The notes under the pieces are model-generated. The model did not search any database. It was not told the origin of the DNA and was given only the letters and a program-made list of their open reading frames with translations. From assembly GCF_000424305.1 (NCBI RefSeq), contig NZ_KE384162.1:124001-188000 (forward strand): DNA of 64,000 bases, given 5' to 3'. Origin of the DNA: Pseudobutyrivibrio ruminis AD2017 (lineage in GTDB: Bacteria > Bacillota > Clostridia > Lachnospirales > Lachnospiraceae). A program made the position numbers and the translations under genes. Of the stretch, positions 43,845 to 52,510 are shown piece by piece. The first letter of the stretch is position 1; the number at the start of each line of letters is the position of its first letter.

Positions 43845-45333
43845 GAAGATAAATCGCCAAATTGTAGGCTTGTTAGTTGCTACTATATTCGTAGCACTCG
43901 TTATAGTGAGTGTACTATCAGCCTGCTTTTTAGGCGATTATTATATTTTACAAAAAAGAAAAGATTTGAGAATCATCTATGACGATTTATCCGAAAGATG
44001 TGTAAATGGTACCTTATATGGGCCAGATAATACCGCAGAGACGGCAGCATATTTCGATATGTATTCGGTATCTTGTTTAATTACAGGTGCTGACGGGGAG
44101 CCTTTAGTCTCATCCAATACGGATTCAACGCTTCTTTTAAATCAATTAAATTACGCAATGTTTTCAAATGATGAATCGGTTGAAGTAATTAAAAAGACTG
44201 ATTCCTACCAAATATTCACACAGGTTTATCCAGATTCAAGCGAAGATTATCTTGTCTTGCTTGGATTGCTTCCTGATGGGAATATTTTATTTGTGCGCAC
44301 AACTGTATCTGCTTTAAATCACATGACATCTATTACCAATAAGTTTTTTATTTTTATGGCGATTATTGCTATTTTATTTACAGCATTTATTGGTCATATT
44401 GTAATGGCTCGTTTCACAAGTCCATTAATAAATCTTATTGATATCACAAAGCGTATTGCTAATTTTGATTTTGAGGCAAGGTATAAACCTCAACATATTT
44501 ATAATGAAATTGATGATCTTGGTGAACACATAAATGAGATGTCCACGACACTTAAGCGTGCAATTTCTCAGCTTCGAGTTGCTAATGAAAGTTTAAAGCA
44601 TGATTTGGAAGTTAGAGAAGAAACAGAGAATATGCGCAAAGAGTTCGTATCTAATGTTTCTCACGAATTAAAAACTCCAATTGCTCTCATTCAAGGCTAT
44701 GCCGAAGGTTTGCAGGAAGGCATTATGGAGGATGAGAACAGCAGGCAGATTTATTTAGATATCATTTTGGACGAAGCTAATAAAATGAATCGCCTTGTTA
44801 GAGAAATGCTTATATTAAATCAGCTCGAGGCTGGTCAGATGAGCATAGATTTAGTTGATTTTGATGTAACCGAAATGATTGATAGCATTGTAGACAGCAA
44901 TAAAATCAATTTCGAAGCTCAAAATATTACATATAATTTCAATAACAAATGTGAATGTTACATTCATGCGGACGAGTTCTTGGTTGAACAGGTTATAACC
45001 AATTTCATTAGTAATGCCATACATTATGTAATGAACGGAAACGTAATTAATGTTTCCTATGATTTTTCAAAAAAAGGAAAAGTTCGTATAAGTGTGTTCA
45101 ATTCAGGAAACAATATTGCCAAAAAGGACATTAAACGTATCTGGGAAAAGTTCTACAAAGCAGACAAGGCCAGAAGCCGTGAATATGGTGGAAGTGGTAT
45201 AGGACTATCTGTTGTAAAGGCAACAATGGAGCTTTTACACGAAAAGTACGGGGTTGAAAATGTGACAGATGGAGTTGAATTTTGGTGCGAATTTACATTG
45301 GCAAAAGACACAAAAATCAACAAAAATTCATAG
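43822..45333 (+). CDS. HAMP-containing sensor histidine kinase
   Basis: The 503-residue kinase has membrane helices near residues 14-36 and 170-192 flanking an extracellular domain of about 130 residues, then HAMP (about 193-245). The H-box is FVSNVSHELKTPIALIQGYAEGLQEG near residue 275. The ATP-binding domain has VEQVITNFISNAIHYV (N-box) and GGSGIGLSVVK (G-box). No PAS domain is apparent, so it is VanS-like rather than WalK-like. The proposed start is a TTG at 43822 inside the regulator gene; the exact start is uncertain. The signal is unknown. Confidence 0.92.
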   Translation: MKSTQRSKKINRQIVGLLVATIFVALVIVSVLSACFLGDYYILQKRKDLRIIYDDLSERCVNGTLYGPDNTAETAAYFDMYSVSCLITGADGEPLVSSNTDSTLLLNQLNYAMFSNDESVEVIKKTDSYQIFTQVYPDSSEDYLVLLGLLPDGNILFVRTTVSALNHMTSITNKFFIFMAIIAILFTAFIGHIVMARFTSPLINLIDITKRIANFDFEARYKPQHIYNEIDDLGEHINEMSTTLKRAISQLRVANESLKHDLEVREETENMRKEFVSNVSHELKTPIALIQGYAEGLQEGIMEDENSRQIYLDIILDEANKMNRLVREMLILNQLEAGQMSIDLVDFDVTEMIDSIVDSNKINFEAQNITYNFNNKCECYIHADEFLVEQVITNFISNAIHYVMNGNVINVSYDFSKKGKVRISVFNSGNNIAKKDIKRIWEKFYKADKARSREYGGSGIGLSVVKATMELLHEKYGVENVTDGVEFWCEFTLAKDTKINKNS

Positions 45334-45352
45334 AATTTTCTGATTTTTTACG

Positions 45353-45381
45353 TTGAAGTATACACATATTAATGCTAATAT
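45353..45381 (+). promoter_or_regulatory. Possible promoter of the lipoprotein gene
   Basis: TTGAAG (45353-45358), 17-base spacer, TAATAT (45376-45381). Confidence 0.4.
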
Positions 45382-45417
45382 ACCATTAATGATTAGTTTA
45401 TTCTTCTAGGAGATAGT

Positions 45418-46185
45418 ATGAAAATTAAAAGATTTGGCCTTTTAATTTCGATAATGAGTTTCTCTTTTTTGCTCACAGGTTGTGGTGAACCACTTTATGC
45501 TATGACTGAAGAAGAAGAAGCAATTATTACAGCTTATGCTTCAAAAGCAGTTTCCAAATTCAATGAAAATCAGACCATCGGCATCGCCAACGCCAGAGTT
45601 AGAACAGGCGAGTTGGATGAGGATTATTCACCGGATGAAAAGGAGGAGGAAGAGGCTACTGAAGCAACGGAGGGAGAAGAGCAAGTCGAAATTGATCCTG
45701 AAACAGGAGAGCCTATCGCACCGGCAGAAGGAGAAGCTGGAGCTGAAGGTGAAGCTTCAGAGGATTCATCAGCTGATGGCGGATATTCATTTACAGATGC
45801 AATGAGTATTGAGGGTGTAGAATTTACCTGTTCAGAATTTGATGTAACTCCTGAATATAAGACAAAAAGCTTTTTACTAGAAAAGGTTTCAGGGAAAAAA
45901 TATTTAGTTTTATCTATAACAGCAAAAAACACTTCTAAATCATCTGTAGATTTTAGCAAGTATGCAGATAGAAGCTACAGTTTATCATTGAACGGTGGTG
46001 AAAAAACAAAAGCAGAGTTTACCCCACTTGGAAATGATTTGAATAATTATGATGGTTTACTGGCAGCTGGTGATACCAAATCTTTAGTTTTAGTATTTCT
46101 TTTCAGCGATTCGTCAGTAGAAAATATAACTTCACTGGAACTCTTCGTTACAAGCGAGGACACCACTAGAGGGACAACCATATAA
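45418..46185 (+). CDS. Acidic lipoprotein, unknown
   Basis: The signal sequence MKIKRFGLLISIMSFSFLLTGCG has a lipobox (LLTGC) with the lipidated Cys near residue 22. Residues 60-125 are a low-complexity linker rich in E, A, G and D, containing PETGEP and several GEA/EGE units. The C-terminal 120 residues (AMSIEGVEFTCSEFDVTPEY, then LVLSITAKNTSKSSVDFS and LVLVFLFSDSSVENITSLEL) look like a DUF4352-type immunoglobulin-like beta domain. It is probably anchored on the outer face of the membrane. It lies between the sensor kinase and cheV. Confidence 0.78.
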   Translation: MKIKRFGLLISIMSFSFLLTGCGEPLYAMTEEEEAIITAYASKAVSKFNENQTIGIANARVRTGELDEDYSPDEKEEEEATEATEGEEQVEIDPETGEPIAPAEGEAGAEGEASEDSSADGGYSFTDAMSIEGVEFTCSEFDVTPEYKTKSFLLEKVSGKKYLVLSITAKNTSKSSVDFSKYADRSYSLSLNGGEKTKAEFTPLGNDLNNYDGLLAAGDTKSLVLVFLFSDSSVENITSLELFVTSEDTTRGTTI

Positions 46186-46217
46186 ATCATTATTGATTTA
46201 AATGAGAGGAGATTTGC

Positions 46218-47141
46218 ATGGATACTAATATTTTATTGGAATCGGGCACAAACGAACTTGAAGTACTTGAATTCAAGGTAGGCAAAAATTTCTATGGAAT
46301 CAATGTTGCCAAGATTAGGGAGATTTTGTTGTATCAGCCAGTTACTCCGCTACCTAATGCGCATCCTTCCATTGAAGGAATTTTCATGCCAAGAGATATT
46401 ATGATATCTGTTATCTCTCTTCGCAAATGTTTGAACATTGATGAAGAAGCTACAACAGACGGCTTATTCATTATCACAAACTTTAACAGTTTGAATACAG
46501 CGTTCCATGTAGACGAGGTTTTAGGTATCCATCGTGTATCATGGGAAGACATCATTAAACCAGATGCAACTATCAGTTCTGATGAATCAGGTGTTTCTAC
46601 TGGTGTCATCAAGCTGGAGGATAGATTAGTTGTTATTCTCGACTTCGAGAAAATCGTTACAGACATCAATCCAGAGACTGGTCTTAAGGTTTCTGAAATG
46701 GATGAGTACGAGACCAAGGATAGAAGTAAATCTCCTATTTTACTTTGTGAAGATTCACCACTTCTTTCAAAGCTTATTGTTGAGTGCTTGAAGAAGGCTG
46801 GTTATACAAACCTGATTGTAAACATGAATGGTCAAGAGGGGTGGGACAAGCTTGTTGAGTTCCACAAAGCTGGTACAGTTCTTGATAATGTCCATCTTAT
46901 TATCACTGATATTGAAATGCCACTCATGGATGGTCATAGATTATGTAAGCTCGTCAAGGAAAATGAGACAATGAGGAACATTCCACTTATCATTTTCTCA
47001 TCTCTTATAAATGACGAAATTAGAAGAAAAGGTGAAAGCCTTGGTGCAGATGCTCAGCTTACAAAACCAGAAATCGGTAAACTTATTAATGTAGTAGATG
47101 AGCTGGTAGCTAAATACGAGGATGCACGAAGAGGTAAATAA
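46218..47141 (+). CDS. cheV: Chemotaxis coupling protein CheV
   Basis: The 307-residue protein fuses a CheW-like domain (about 12-165, LEVLEFKVGKNFYGINVAKIREIL) to a response-regulator receiver (about 177-300). The receiver has acidic LLCEDSPLLSKL, Asp in LIITDIEMPLMDGHRL near residue 235 and Lys in AQLTKPEIG. CheV couples chemoreceptors to CheA and adapts by phosphorylation. The ribosome binding site is GAGGAG. A hairpin follows, then a membrane protein of unknown function. Confidence 0.94.
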   Translation: MDTNILLESGTNELEVLEFKVGKNFYGINVAKIREILLYQPVTPLPNAHPSIEGIFMPRDIMISVISLRKCLNIDEEATTDGLFIITNFNSLNTAFHVDEVLGIHRVSWEDIIKPDATISSDESGVSTGVIKLEDRLVVILDFEKIVTDINPETGLKVSEMDEYETKDRSKSPILLCEDSPLLSKLIVECLKKAGYTNLIVNMNGQEGWDKLVEFHKAGTVLDNVHLIITDIEMPLMDGHRLCKLVKENETMRNIPLIIFSSLINDEIRRKGESLGADAQLTKPEIGKLINVVDELVAKYEDARRGK

Positions 47142-47153
47142 CAATTAAACTTA

Positions 47154-47178
47154 AAGGGGTATGCAGGGCATGCCCCTT
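47154..47178 (+). terminator. Hairpin after cheV, weak terminator
   Basis: AAGGGGTATGC / GCATGCCCCTT stem with loop AGG. Only ATTTGG follows, so termination may be partial. Confidence 0.5.
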
Positions 47179-47201
47179 ATTTGGTATAGGGGGAAATGTA
47201 G

Positions 47202-49139
47202 ATGTCTCAGTCAGAGGACTACTTGGATGGACTACTTAACTCAATAAATAAGGCTAAGACTGATGCTATTGAGGTCCAGGAAAAGGCTGAAAAGAAACAG
47301 CAGCAGGCAAATGAAAGTCGTAAGGCTGTTGCCTATGACGATGATTTCTTTACTGCCACCGGAATCAATGTAGAAGAAGTTCAGACTAAAACCTCACATC
47401 CTTACCTCAGGAAAGTTCTTTCTGAGGAGGATTTTTTGCGCCAATTTGAGGAGGAATTAGGCTCTGATGATGTAGATTTATTCGTTAGCAATTTTGAGCA
47501 GGAAATAGATGACGAGGAAAGACATTTCCAGGAAACAGGAGAACTTCCTGAGAGCGATAATATTGTAAATAATCTTTTAAATAATATAAAATCGGTTGTA
47601 AAAAAGGAGACTGAGGAGCTTTCAGAAGAGCCTGCTATACAGCTTGATGATGAAATTCATGAAGAGGTAGAAGAGGAAGTTAAAGAAGAGGAAGTCTCAG
47701 TAGATGAGGAATCTGATTTCTCTGATTTAGAATCGGTCATGAATGATGATTCTTTAAGCGATGATGAAGCTATAGCAGAGCCTTCTTCTGAGGATGATGA
47801 GGATGTTCCTTTAGATTTACCAACAGATGATGATATTGATTTATCTGATTTTATAGAGGAAGAAGAGCCTGAGGAGGAGCAAACTGAGGAAGCTTCTTCT
47901 GAGGATGACGATTTTGGTTTATCCTTAGATGATGTTGTAGAGGATACAGAAGAAGAGCCTTTAGACGATTCTTTGAAGGAATTTATGCCAGACGAAATGG
48001 ATGCTTTAGATGAAGCTGAATTTGGTGAGGGGGAGGAACCGGACTTATCTGGTGATGGAGACCTTGATTTAGATAATCTTCTTGAAGGCGATGATGAAGA
48101 TTTACTTGATATTCAATCCCTTTTAAATGGTGACGAGGAAGGTGCTGCAGAAGGAGCAGATATAGACGACAGTGCCGAGGAAGCCTCAGGTGATGACGTA
48201 GGTGATGATGCAGGCGATGATGGCAAAAAGGGTAAAAAGAAGGGAAAGAAGGAAAAGAAGAAAAAGGAAAAGGGCGAAAAGAAGCCTAATCCTATAATAG
48301 AAAAGCTATTGCTTATAATTTTTGGCGCTCCAGATGAAGACGAAATAGCTGAGATGGAAGCTGAGAAAGCCAAAAAGGAAGGCAAAACTGTAGAAATAAC
48401 CTATGACGAGGAAGGAAATCCGATTGTTCCAGAGGAAGAAGAGGATCCAAAGGAAAAGAAAAAGCGTTTAAAGGAAGAAAAGAAGGCTGCAAAAGAGGCT
48501 GCCAAGAAAGAAAAAGAGGCGGCTAAAAAGGAGAAGGAGGCAGCCAAAAAGGATAAGCCACCTAAACCACCTAAGCCTAAAAAAGAAAAGAAACCAAAGG
48601 AACCTGATAATTCTCCAAAAATTCCTATTTCCATTATTGCTACTTTTTTGGTATTATCTATATCAATAATTGGTGTAGTAATGGTTGGAATGACATTCAC
48701 AGGTTTGAAGCGTCATATGGAACAGGCCACCACGTTATTTGAGGAGGGCAATTACATAGCAGCTTACGAAAAGCTGAATGGCTTTGATTTTAGGAGCGAT
48801 GAGGAGGTAGAGCTTCTTAGAAATCAAGCTAGAACCTTAGCAGATTTACAAACCTGTCAACAACAATACGAGGCGTTCATCAAATATGAACAATATCCTT
48901 ACGCATTAGATTCCTTGCTTATAGGTATGGGAAGATACGATAAGTACAAGGACGATGCAGTTGAATATGGTATTTCTGAACAATATGAAGCTTATGGTAA
49001 TCAGATTAAATCAGAGCTTGAAGAACAGTTTGGATTATCAGAAGAGGAAGCCTTAGCTATATACAATCAGCCTAACCGACATTACTATACAATAGAACTT
49101 AGAAAGGTGCTGAGAGGCTTAGGGTTACCGGATTTATGA
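47202..49139 (+). CDS. Large low-complexity acidic/lysine-rich single-pass membrane protein
   Basis: The 645-residue protein has a short N-terminal helical domain (about 1-130; DYLDGLLNSINKAK, then PYLRKVLSEEDFLRQFEEEL). A strongly acidic region follows (about 130-345, D/E/S-rich), then a Lys tract near 350-370 and alternating KE/AKK blocks to about 465. There is one membrane helix (about 474-502, IPISIIATFLVLSISIIGVV) and a C-terminal TPR-like domain of about 140 residues outside or inside the membrane (QATTLFEEGNYIAAYEKLNGF). No family is recognised. The position after cheV suggests a link to motility or envelope function, by context only. The end overlaps hisH by 4 bases. Confidence 0.7.
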   Translation: MSQSEDYLDGLLNSINKAKTDAIEVQEKAEKKQQQANESRKAVAYDDDFFTATGINVEEVQTKTSHPYLRKVLSEEDFLRQFEEELGSDDVDLFVSNFEQEIDDEERHFQETGELPESDNIVNNLLNNIKSVVKKETEELSEEPAIQLDDEIHEEVEEEVKEEEVSVDEESDFSDLESVMNDDSLSDDEAIAEPSSEDDEDVPLDLPTDDDIDLSDFIEEEEPEEEQTEEASSEDDDFGLSLDDVVEDTEEEPLDDSLKEFMPDEMDALDEAEFGEGEEPDLSGDGDLDLDNLLEGDDEDLLDIQSLLNGDEEGAAEGADIDDSAEEASGDDVGDDAGDDGKKGKKKGKKEKKKKEKGEKKPNPIIEKLLLIIFGAPDEDEIAEMEAEKAKKEGKTVEITYDEEGNPIVPEEEEDPKEKKKRLKEEKKAAKEAAKKEKEAAKKEKEAAKKDKPPKPPKPKKEKKPKEPDNSPKIPISIIATFLVLSISIIGVVMVGMTFTGLKRHMEQATTLFEEGNYIAAYEKLNGFDFRSDEEVELLRNQARTLADLQTCQQQYEAFIKYEQYPYALDSLLIGMGRYDKYKDDAVEYGISEQYEAYGNQIKSELEEQFGLSEEEALAIYNQPNRHYYTIELRKVLRGLGLPDL

Positions 49140-49741
49140 TAGCGATACTTGATTACGATGCTGGAAATATTAAAAGTGTAGAAAAAGCATTCAAAATCCT
49201 TGGTGAGGAAACTGTCCTCACCAGGGATTTTAGTGTAATTAAAACAGCCGACAGACTGGTTTTACCAGGTGTTGGCTCTTTTGCTGCAGCTATGGAAAAT
49301 CTCAAGAAATATGAATGCGACAAAGCTATTTATGATTTTGTAGATAGCGGAAAGCCATTCCTTGGAATTTGCCTGGGGCTGCAGCTTTTGTTTGATTCAT
49401 CTGAAGAGTCAAAGGGCGTAGAAGGTCTTGGTCTTTTAAAGGGAAAAATCAAAAGAATCCCAGATGGTGATGGAATAAAGGTTCCGCACATTGGGTGGAA
49501 CTCATTAGCTTTTCCTAATAAGGGTAGATTATTTGAAGGAATCGATGAAGGCGCCTTTGTTTATTTTGTACATTCATATTATCTACAGGCAAAAGAGCCA
49601 TCCATTGTTACCGCCACCACAGAATATGGCTGTCACATCCATGCCTCTGTAGAAAAGGATAACATTTTTGCCTGTCAGTTCCACCCGGAAAAATCCTCAA
49701 CAGTAGGATTAAAAATTCTTAAAAACTTTGCTACCCAATAG
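49136..49741 (+). CDS. hisH: Imidazole glycerol phosphate synthase, glutamine amidotransferase subunit
   Basis: HisH releases ammonia from glutamine for HisF. The 201-residue class I amidotransferase has the nucleophile elbow PFLGICLGLQLLF near residue 77, and His-Glu in FACQFHPEKSS near residue 183. The start ATG overlaps the end of the preceding gene by 4 bases, an odd coupling for a biosynthetic gene. hisF follows, separated by a dispersed repeat. The TAG stop lies at the edge of that repeat. Confidence 0.94.
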   Translation: MIAILDYDAGNIKSVEKAFKILGEETVLTRDFSVIKTADRLVLPGVGSFAAAMENLKKYECDKAIYDFVDSGKPFLGICLGLQLLFDSSEESKGVEGLGLLKGKIKRIPDGDGIKVPHIGWNSLAFPNKGRLFEGIDEGAFVYFVHSYYLQAKEPSIVTATTEYGCHIHASVEKDNIFACQFHPEKSSTVGLKILKNFATQ

Positions 49742-49790
49742 CCTTCCCCCTCTGGGGGAAGGTGGCTCGAAGAGCCGGATGAGGGTACTC
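49738..49790 (+). repeat. Two-hairpin dispersed repeat, copy 2
   Basis: CCTTCCCCC / GGGGGAAGG with loop TCT, then GGCTC / GAGCC with loop GAA, then GGATGAGGGTACTC. It has the same order as copy 1 (3954-4008, reverse strand), with stem changes that keep pairing. It includes the hisH stop codon and lies before hisF. Confidence 0.75.
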
Positions 49791-49809
49791 AATACTATAG
49801 GAGAAAATC

Positions 49810-50568
49810 ATGCTAACTAAACGAATAATTCCCTGCCTGGACGTAAAAGATGGCAGAGTAGTAAAAGGTGTTAATTTCGTAGATTTAAAAGACGCAGGTG
49901 ACCCTGTAGAAATAGCAGCGGCCTACGACAAGGCTGGCGCAGATGAGGTAGTATTTTTAGATATCACTGCATCCTCTGATGGACGAAATACTGTAGTAGA
50001 TATGGTTCGCCGTGTGGCAGAGCAGGTCTTTATTCCATTTACTGTAGGTGGCGGAATCCGCACAGTAGACGATTTTAAGGCATTGCTTAGAGAAGGCGCT
50101 GATAAAATATCTGTTAACTCAGCAGCAATCGACAATCCAAAACTTATTAGTGATGCGGCTGATAAGTTTGGAAGTCAGTGCGTCGTAGTTGCAATAGATG
50201 CAAAAAAGAGACCAGATGGAGGCTTTAACATTTATAAGCACGGTGGAAGATTAGATTGCGGCATTGATGCAGTTCAGTGGGCCAAAAAGTGTGAAAAGCT
50301 TGGAGCAGGTGAAATCCTTCTGACATCAATGGATTGCGATGGAACAAAAGCAGGCTTTGACATAGAACTTACCAAGGCAGTATCAAGCGCAGTATCAATT
50401 CCTGTTATTGCATCAGGAGGAGCAGGAACTATGGAACATTTTAAAGATGCTTTAACCATAGGTGGAGCTGACGCGGCTCTTGCTGCTTCCTTATTTCATT
50501 ATAAAGAGTTAGAGATTAATGAATTAAAGCAATATCTAAAGAATAATGGCATACCTGTGAGATTGTAG
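49810..50568 (+). CDS. hisF: Imidazole glycerol phosphate synthase, cyclase subunit
   Basis: HisF makes imidazole glycerol phosphate and AICAR from PRFAR and ammonia. The 252-residue TIM barrel starts [22 protein letters not shown] with catalytic Asp near residue 11. Other signatures are [13 protein letters not shown] near residue 80, the second Asp in [15 protein letters not shown] near residue 130 and [11 protein letters not shown] near residue 200. The AICAR product joins the purine pathway, whose last two steps are encoded 1-3 kb downstream. Confidence 0.95.
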   Translation: MLTKRIIPCLDVKDGRVVKGVNFVDLKDAGDPVEIAAAYDKAGADEVVFLDITASSDGRNTVVDMVRRVAEQVFIPFTVGGGIRTVDDFKALLREGADKISVNSAAIDNPKLISDAADKFGSQCVVVAIDAKKRPDGGFNIYKHGGRLDCGIDAVQWAKKCEKLGAGEILLTSMDCDGTKAGFDIELTKAVSSAVSIPVIASGGAGTMEHFKDALTIGGADAALAASLFHYKELEINELKQYLKNNGIPVRL

Positions 50569-50679
50569 AAAAACAGTTCACAGATTCAACAAAAGAATTT
50601 AGTAATATACTAATAAGTATAGATATGTACTGACATAAGGAACAAGGATGTTCGGGCATTTTTCAAAGGAGTGATGTTT

Positions 50680-51456
50680 ATGTCTTTAACTATTAATTCT
50701 TTTGGTAATAATTCTATTTATTCTTTATTTGGTGGAAGCAATTCATCAGGAGTAAATTCAATGTTTGGAGGACTGGAAGGTTCTCTTTCAAGCTTGTCTC
50801 AAATTAAGTCAGGTTCATATGGAAAGCTGGTTAAGTCATATTATTCTAAGTATGACAATGAGGGCAATTTAAAGTCTGATACTTCAAAGAAGGCAAAGGC
50901 TGCAGATTCGAATCTCAGTGAAATTAGAAATGATACCGCAGACCTTAGTAAGGCAACCGACAAGCTCTTAGCAAAGGGCAAAAATTCTATTTGGAATGAA
51001 GTTGAGACCACTGATGAGGATGGCAATATCACAAAGGATTACGACAGGGATGCAATCTATAAAGCGGTAAATGATTTTGCTGAAAAATATAATGAACTTG
51101 TAGACAGTGGCCAAAAATCTAAAAACACTGGTATACTTACTCAGGTAGCAGCTATGGTTACTAATTCTGCAAAAACAGCACCTACTCTTGGTAAGGCTGG
51201 CATTACAATTGATAGCAACAATCATTTGCACGTAGACGAGGATTTCCTTAAGAATAAGGCTAACATGACCTACGTCAAAGACTTATTCAACGGTACAGGA
51301 AGCTATGCATATCAAACAGCCACAAAATCATCAATGGCTAACTCATACGCAAGCAACGAGCTAACAAACCTCACTGGCCGTAAATCCTACACCAACACCG
51401 GCGACTACTCGTTATCCGCCGACGACATGATTAACAAGTTCAACACCACAACGTAA
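50680..51456 (+). CDS. FliD-like (hook-associated) protein, short
   Basis: The 258-residue protein starts MSLTINSFGNNSIYSLFGG, rich in S, N and G. It has a middle coiled region and the segment LGKAGITIDSNNHLHVDEDFLKNK, then YVKDLFNGTGSYAYQTA. This resembles the C-terminal half of flagellar cap protein FliD (typical LGI-T-DG-L-LDE-L pattern). It lacks the variable domains of full-length FliD (400 or more residues). ATG 50680 is chosen because AAAGGAG (50665-50671) is 8 bases upstream. The 110-base gap before it holds no clear promoter. Flagellar association is inferred. Confidence 0.55.
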   Translation: MSLTINSFGNNSIYSLFGGSNSSGVNSMFGGLEGSLSSLSQIKSGSYGKLVKSYYSKYDNEGNLKSDTSKKAKAADSNLSEIRNDTADLSKATDKLLAKGKNSIWNEVETTDEDGNITKDYDRDAIYKAVNDFAEKYNELVDSGQKSKNTGILTQVAAMVTNSAKTAPTLGKAGITIDSNNHLHVDEDFLKNKANMTYVKDLFNGTGSYAYQTATKSSMANSYASNELTNLTGRKSYTNTGDYSLSADDMINKFNTTT

Positions 51457-51555
51457 AGATAGCTGGTAGGTAACAAGGATAATATTTCCTAAGGGAGACA
51501 TTCTTAGTCGACTGTGGAAATATTATACTTGTGACCGTAACTAGCGAGCCAAAAA
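51457..51555 (+). repeat. Large covarying hairpin element C (core type II)
   Basis: Left AGCTGGTAG-GTAACAA then ATAATATTTCC; right GGAAATATTAT then TTGTGAC-CGTAACTAGC, followed by GAGCCAAAAA. The core is AAGGGAGACA..AGTCGAC. It begins directly after the stop of the FliD-like gene. Confidence 0.85.
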
Positions 51556-51561
51556 GTTAAA

Positions 51562-51656
51562 AATAGCTTGTAGCTAACAATGAAAAGTATTACTCAAGGA
51601 GCAATCTCGCGACGGAGTAATACTTTTTATTGTTAGCGTAACCAGCGAGCCACAAC
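51562..51656 (+). repeat. Large covarying hairpin element D (core type II)
   Basis: Left ATAGCTTGTAG-CTAACAA then AAAAGTATTACTC; right GAGTAATACTTTTTA then TTGTTAG-CGTAACCAGC, followed by GAGCCACAACC. The core AAGGAGCAATCTCGCGACG is a variant of type II. Confidence 0.85.
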
Positions 51657-51658
51657 CT

Positions 51659-51680
51659 ATGTAACCAGCGAGCCAAAAAC
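51659..51680 (+). repeat. Solitary 3' end of the hairpin family
   Basis: GTAACCAGCGAGCCAAAAAC repeats the 3' end of element D (CGTAACCAGCGAGCCA) without any arm. It looks like a deletion remnant or duplicated end. From here to the purO promoter nothing else is seen. Confidence 0.7.
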
Positions 51681-51704
51681 TTAATTATTTGATGTATTTT
51701 AGGG

Positions 51705-51733
51705 TAGACACAGACTGTGGGTTCAGTTATAAT
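51705..51733 (+). promoter_or_regulatory. Promoter of purO
   Basis: TAGACA (51705-51710), 17-base spacer, TATAAT (51728-51733). Confidence 0.6.
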
Positions 51734-51765
51734 TTGTGGCGGAAAATGTATTAAAGGAGGAACCC

Positions 51766-52485
51766 ATGGTAGTAAAATCTTTAGCTAGAGAATTATCAGA
51801 GACCACGTACCCAGGCAGAGGCATTGTCATTGGCCGTTCAGAAGACGGAACCAAGGCTGTCTCTGCTTATTTTATTATGGGGCGTTCTGAGAATTCGAGA
51901 AACAGAGTTTTTGTAGAGGACGGAAAAGGCATTCGCACAGAGGCATTCGACCCATCAAAGCTTACAGACCCATCACTTATTATTTATGCACCTGTCAGAG
52001 TGTTAGGAAATGATACAATCGTTACAAACGGTGATCAGACTGATACTATTTATGAGTACATGCAAAAGGGAGAGACTTTCGAACAAACACTTCGCAGACG
52101 CGAGTTTGAGCCAGATGGTCCTAATTTCACACCTCGTATTTCAGGTCTACTTCACATCGAAAACGGCGAGTTTTCTTATTTAATGTCAATTCTTAAGTCC
52201 AACATGGGCGACAGCGATTCATGCAATAGATACACATTTGATTATTCCAATCCAAAGCCAGGTACCGGCAGATTTATTCACACTTATATGAACGATGGCA
52301 ATCCACTTCCATCATATGAAGGAGAGCCAACACCAATTGAAATTTCAGGCAACATCGATGAGTTCACCGATATGATCTGGTCAAACCTTAATATGGATAA
52401 CAAGGTTTCACTTTTCGTACGTTACATCGACATCGCAACCGGCACTGTCGACACCCGCATCATAAATAAAAACGTAAGGGTGTAA
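51766..52485 (+). CDS. purO: IMP cyclohydrolase (PurO-type, standalone)
   Basis: The 239-residue protein (MVVKSLARELSETTYPGRGIVIGRSEDG, then AYFIMGRSENSRNRVF) matches the PF07826 IMP cyclohydrolase family, which closes FAICAR to IMP. It replaces the N-terminal cyclohydrolase domain of ordinary PurH. The start ATG 51766 follows AAAGGAGG. The next gene supplies the AICAR transformylase. It has its own promoter and lies between hairpin elements D and E. Confidence 0.85.
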   Translation: MVVKSLARELSETTYPGRGIVIGRSEDGTKAVSAYFIMGRSENSRNRVFVEDGKGIRTEAFDPSKLTDPSLIIYAPVRVLGNDTIVTNGDQTDTIYEYMQKGETFEQTLRRREFEPDGPNFTPRISGLLHIENGEFSYLMSILKSNMGDSDSCNRYTFDYSNPKPGTGRFIHTYMNDGNPLPSYEGEPTPIEISGNIDEFTDMIWSNLNMDNKVSLFVRYIDIATGTVDTRIINKNVRV

Positions 52486-52510
52486 GGAATAGAATAGTTA
52501 AAGTAGATTA

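Noticed and set aside
48113-48700. Minus-strand frames of 90-99 codons opposite the charged membrane protein
   Set aside because: They arise from the biased codons of the D/E/K-rich protein; their F/S-rich translations have no domain features.
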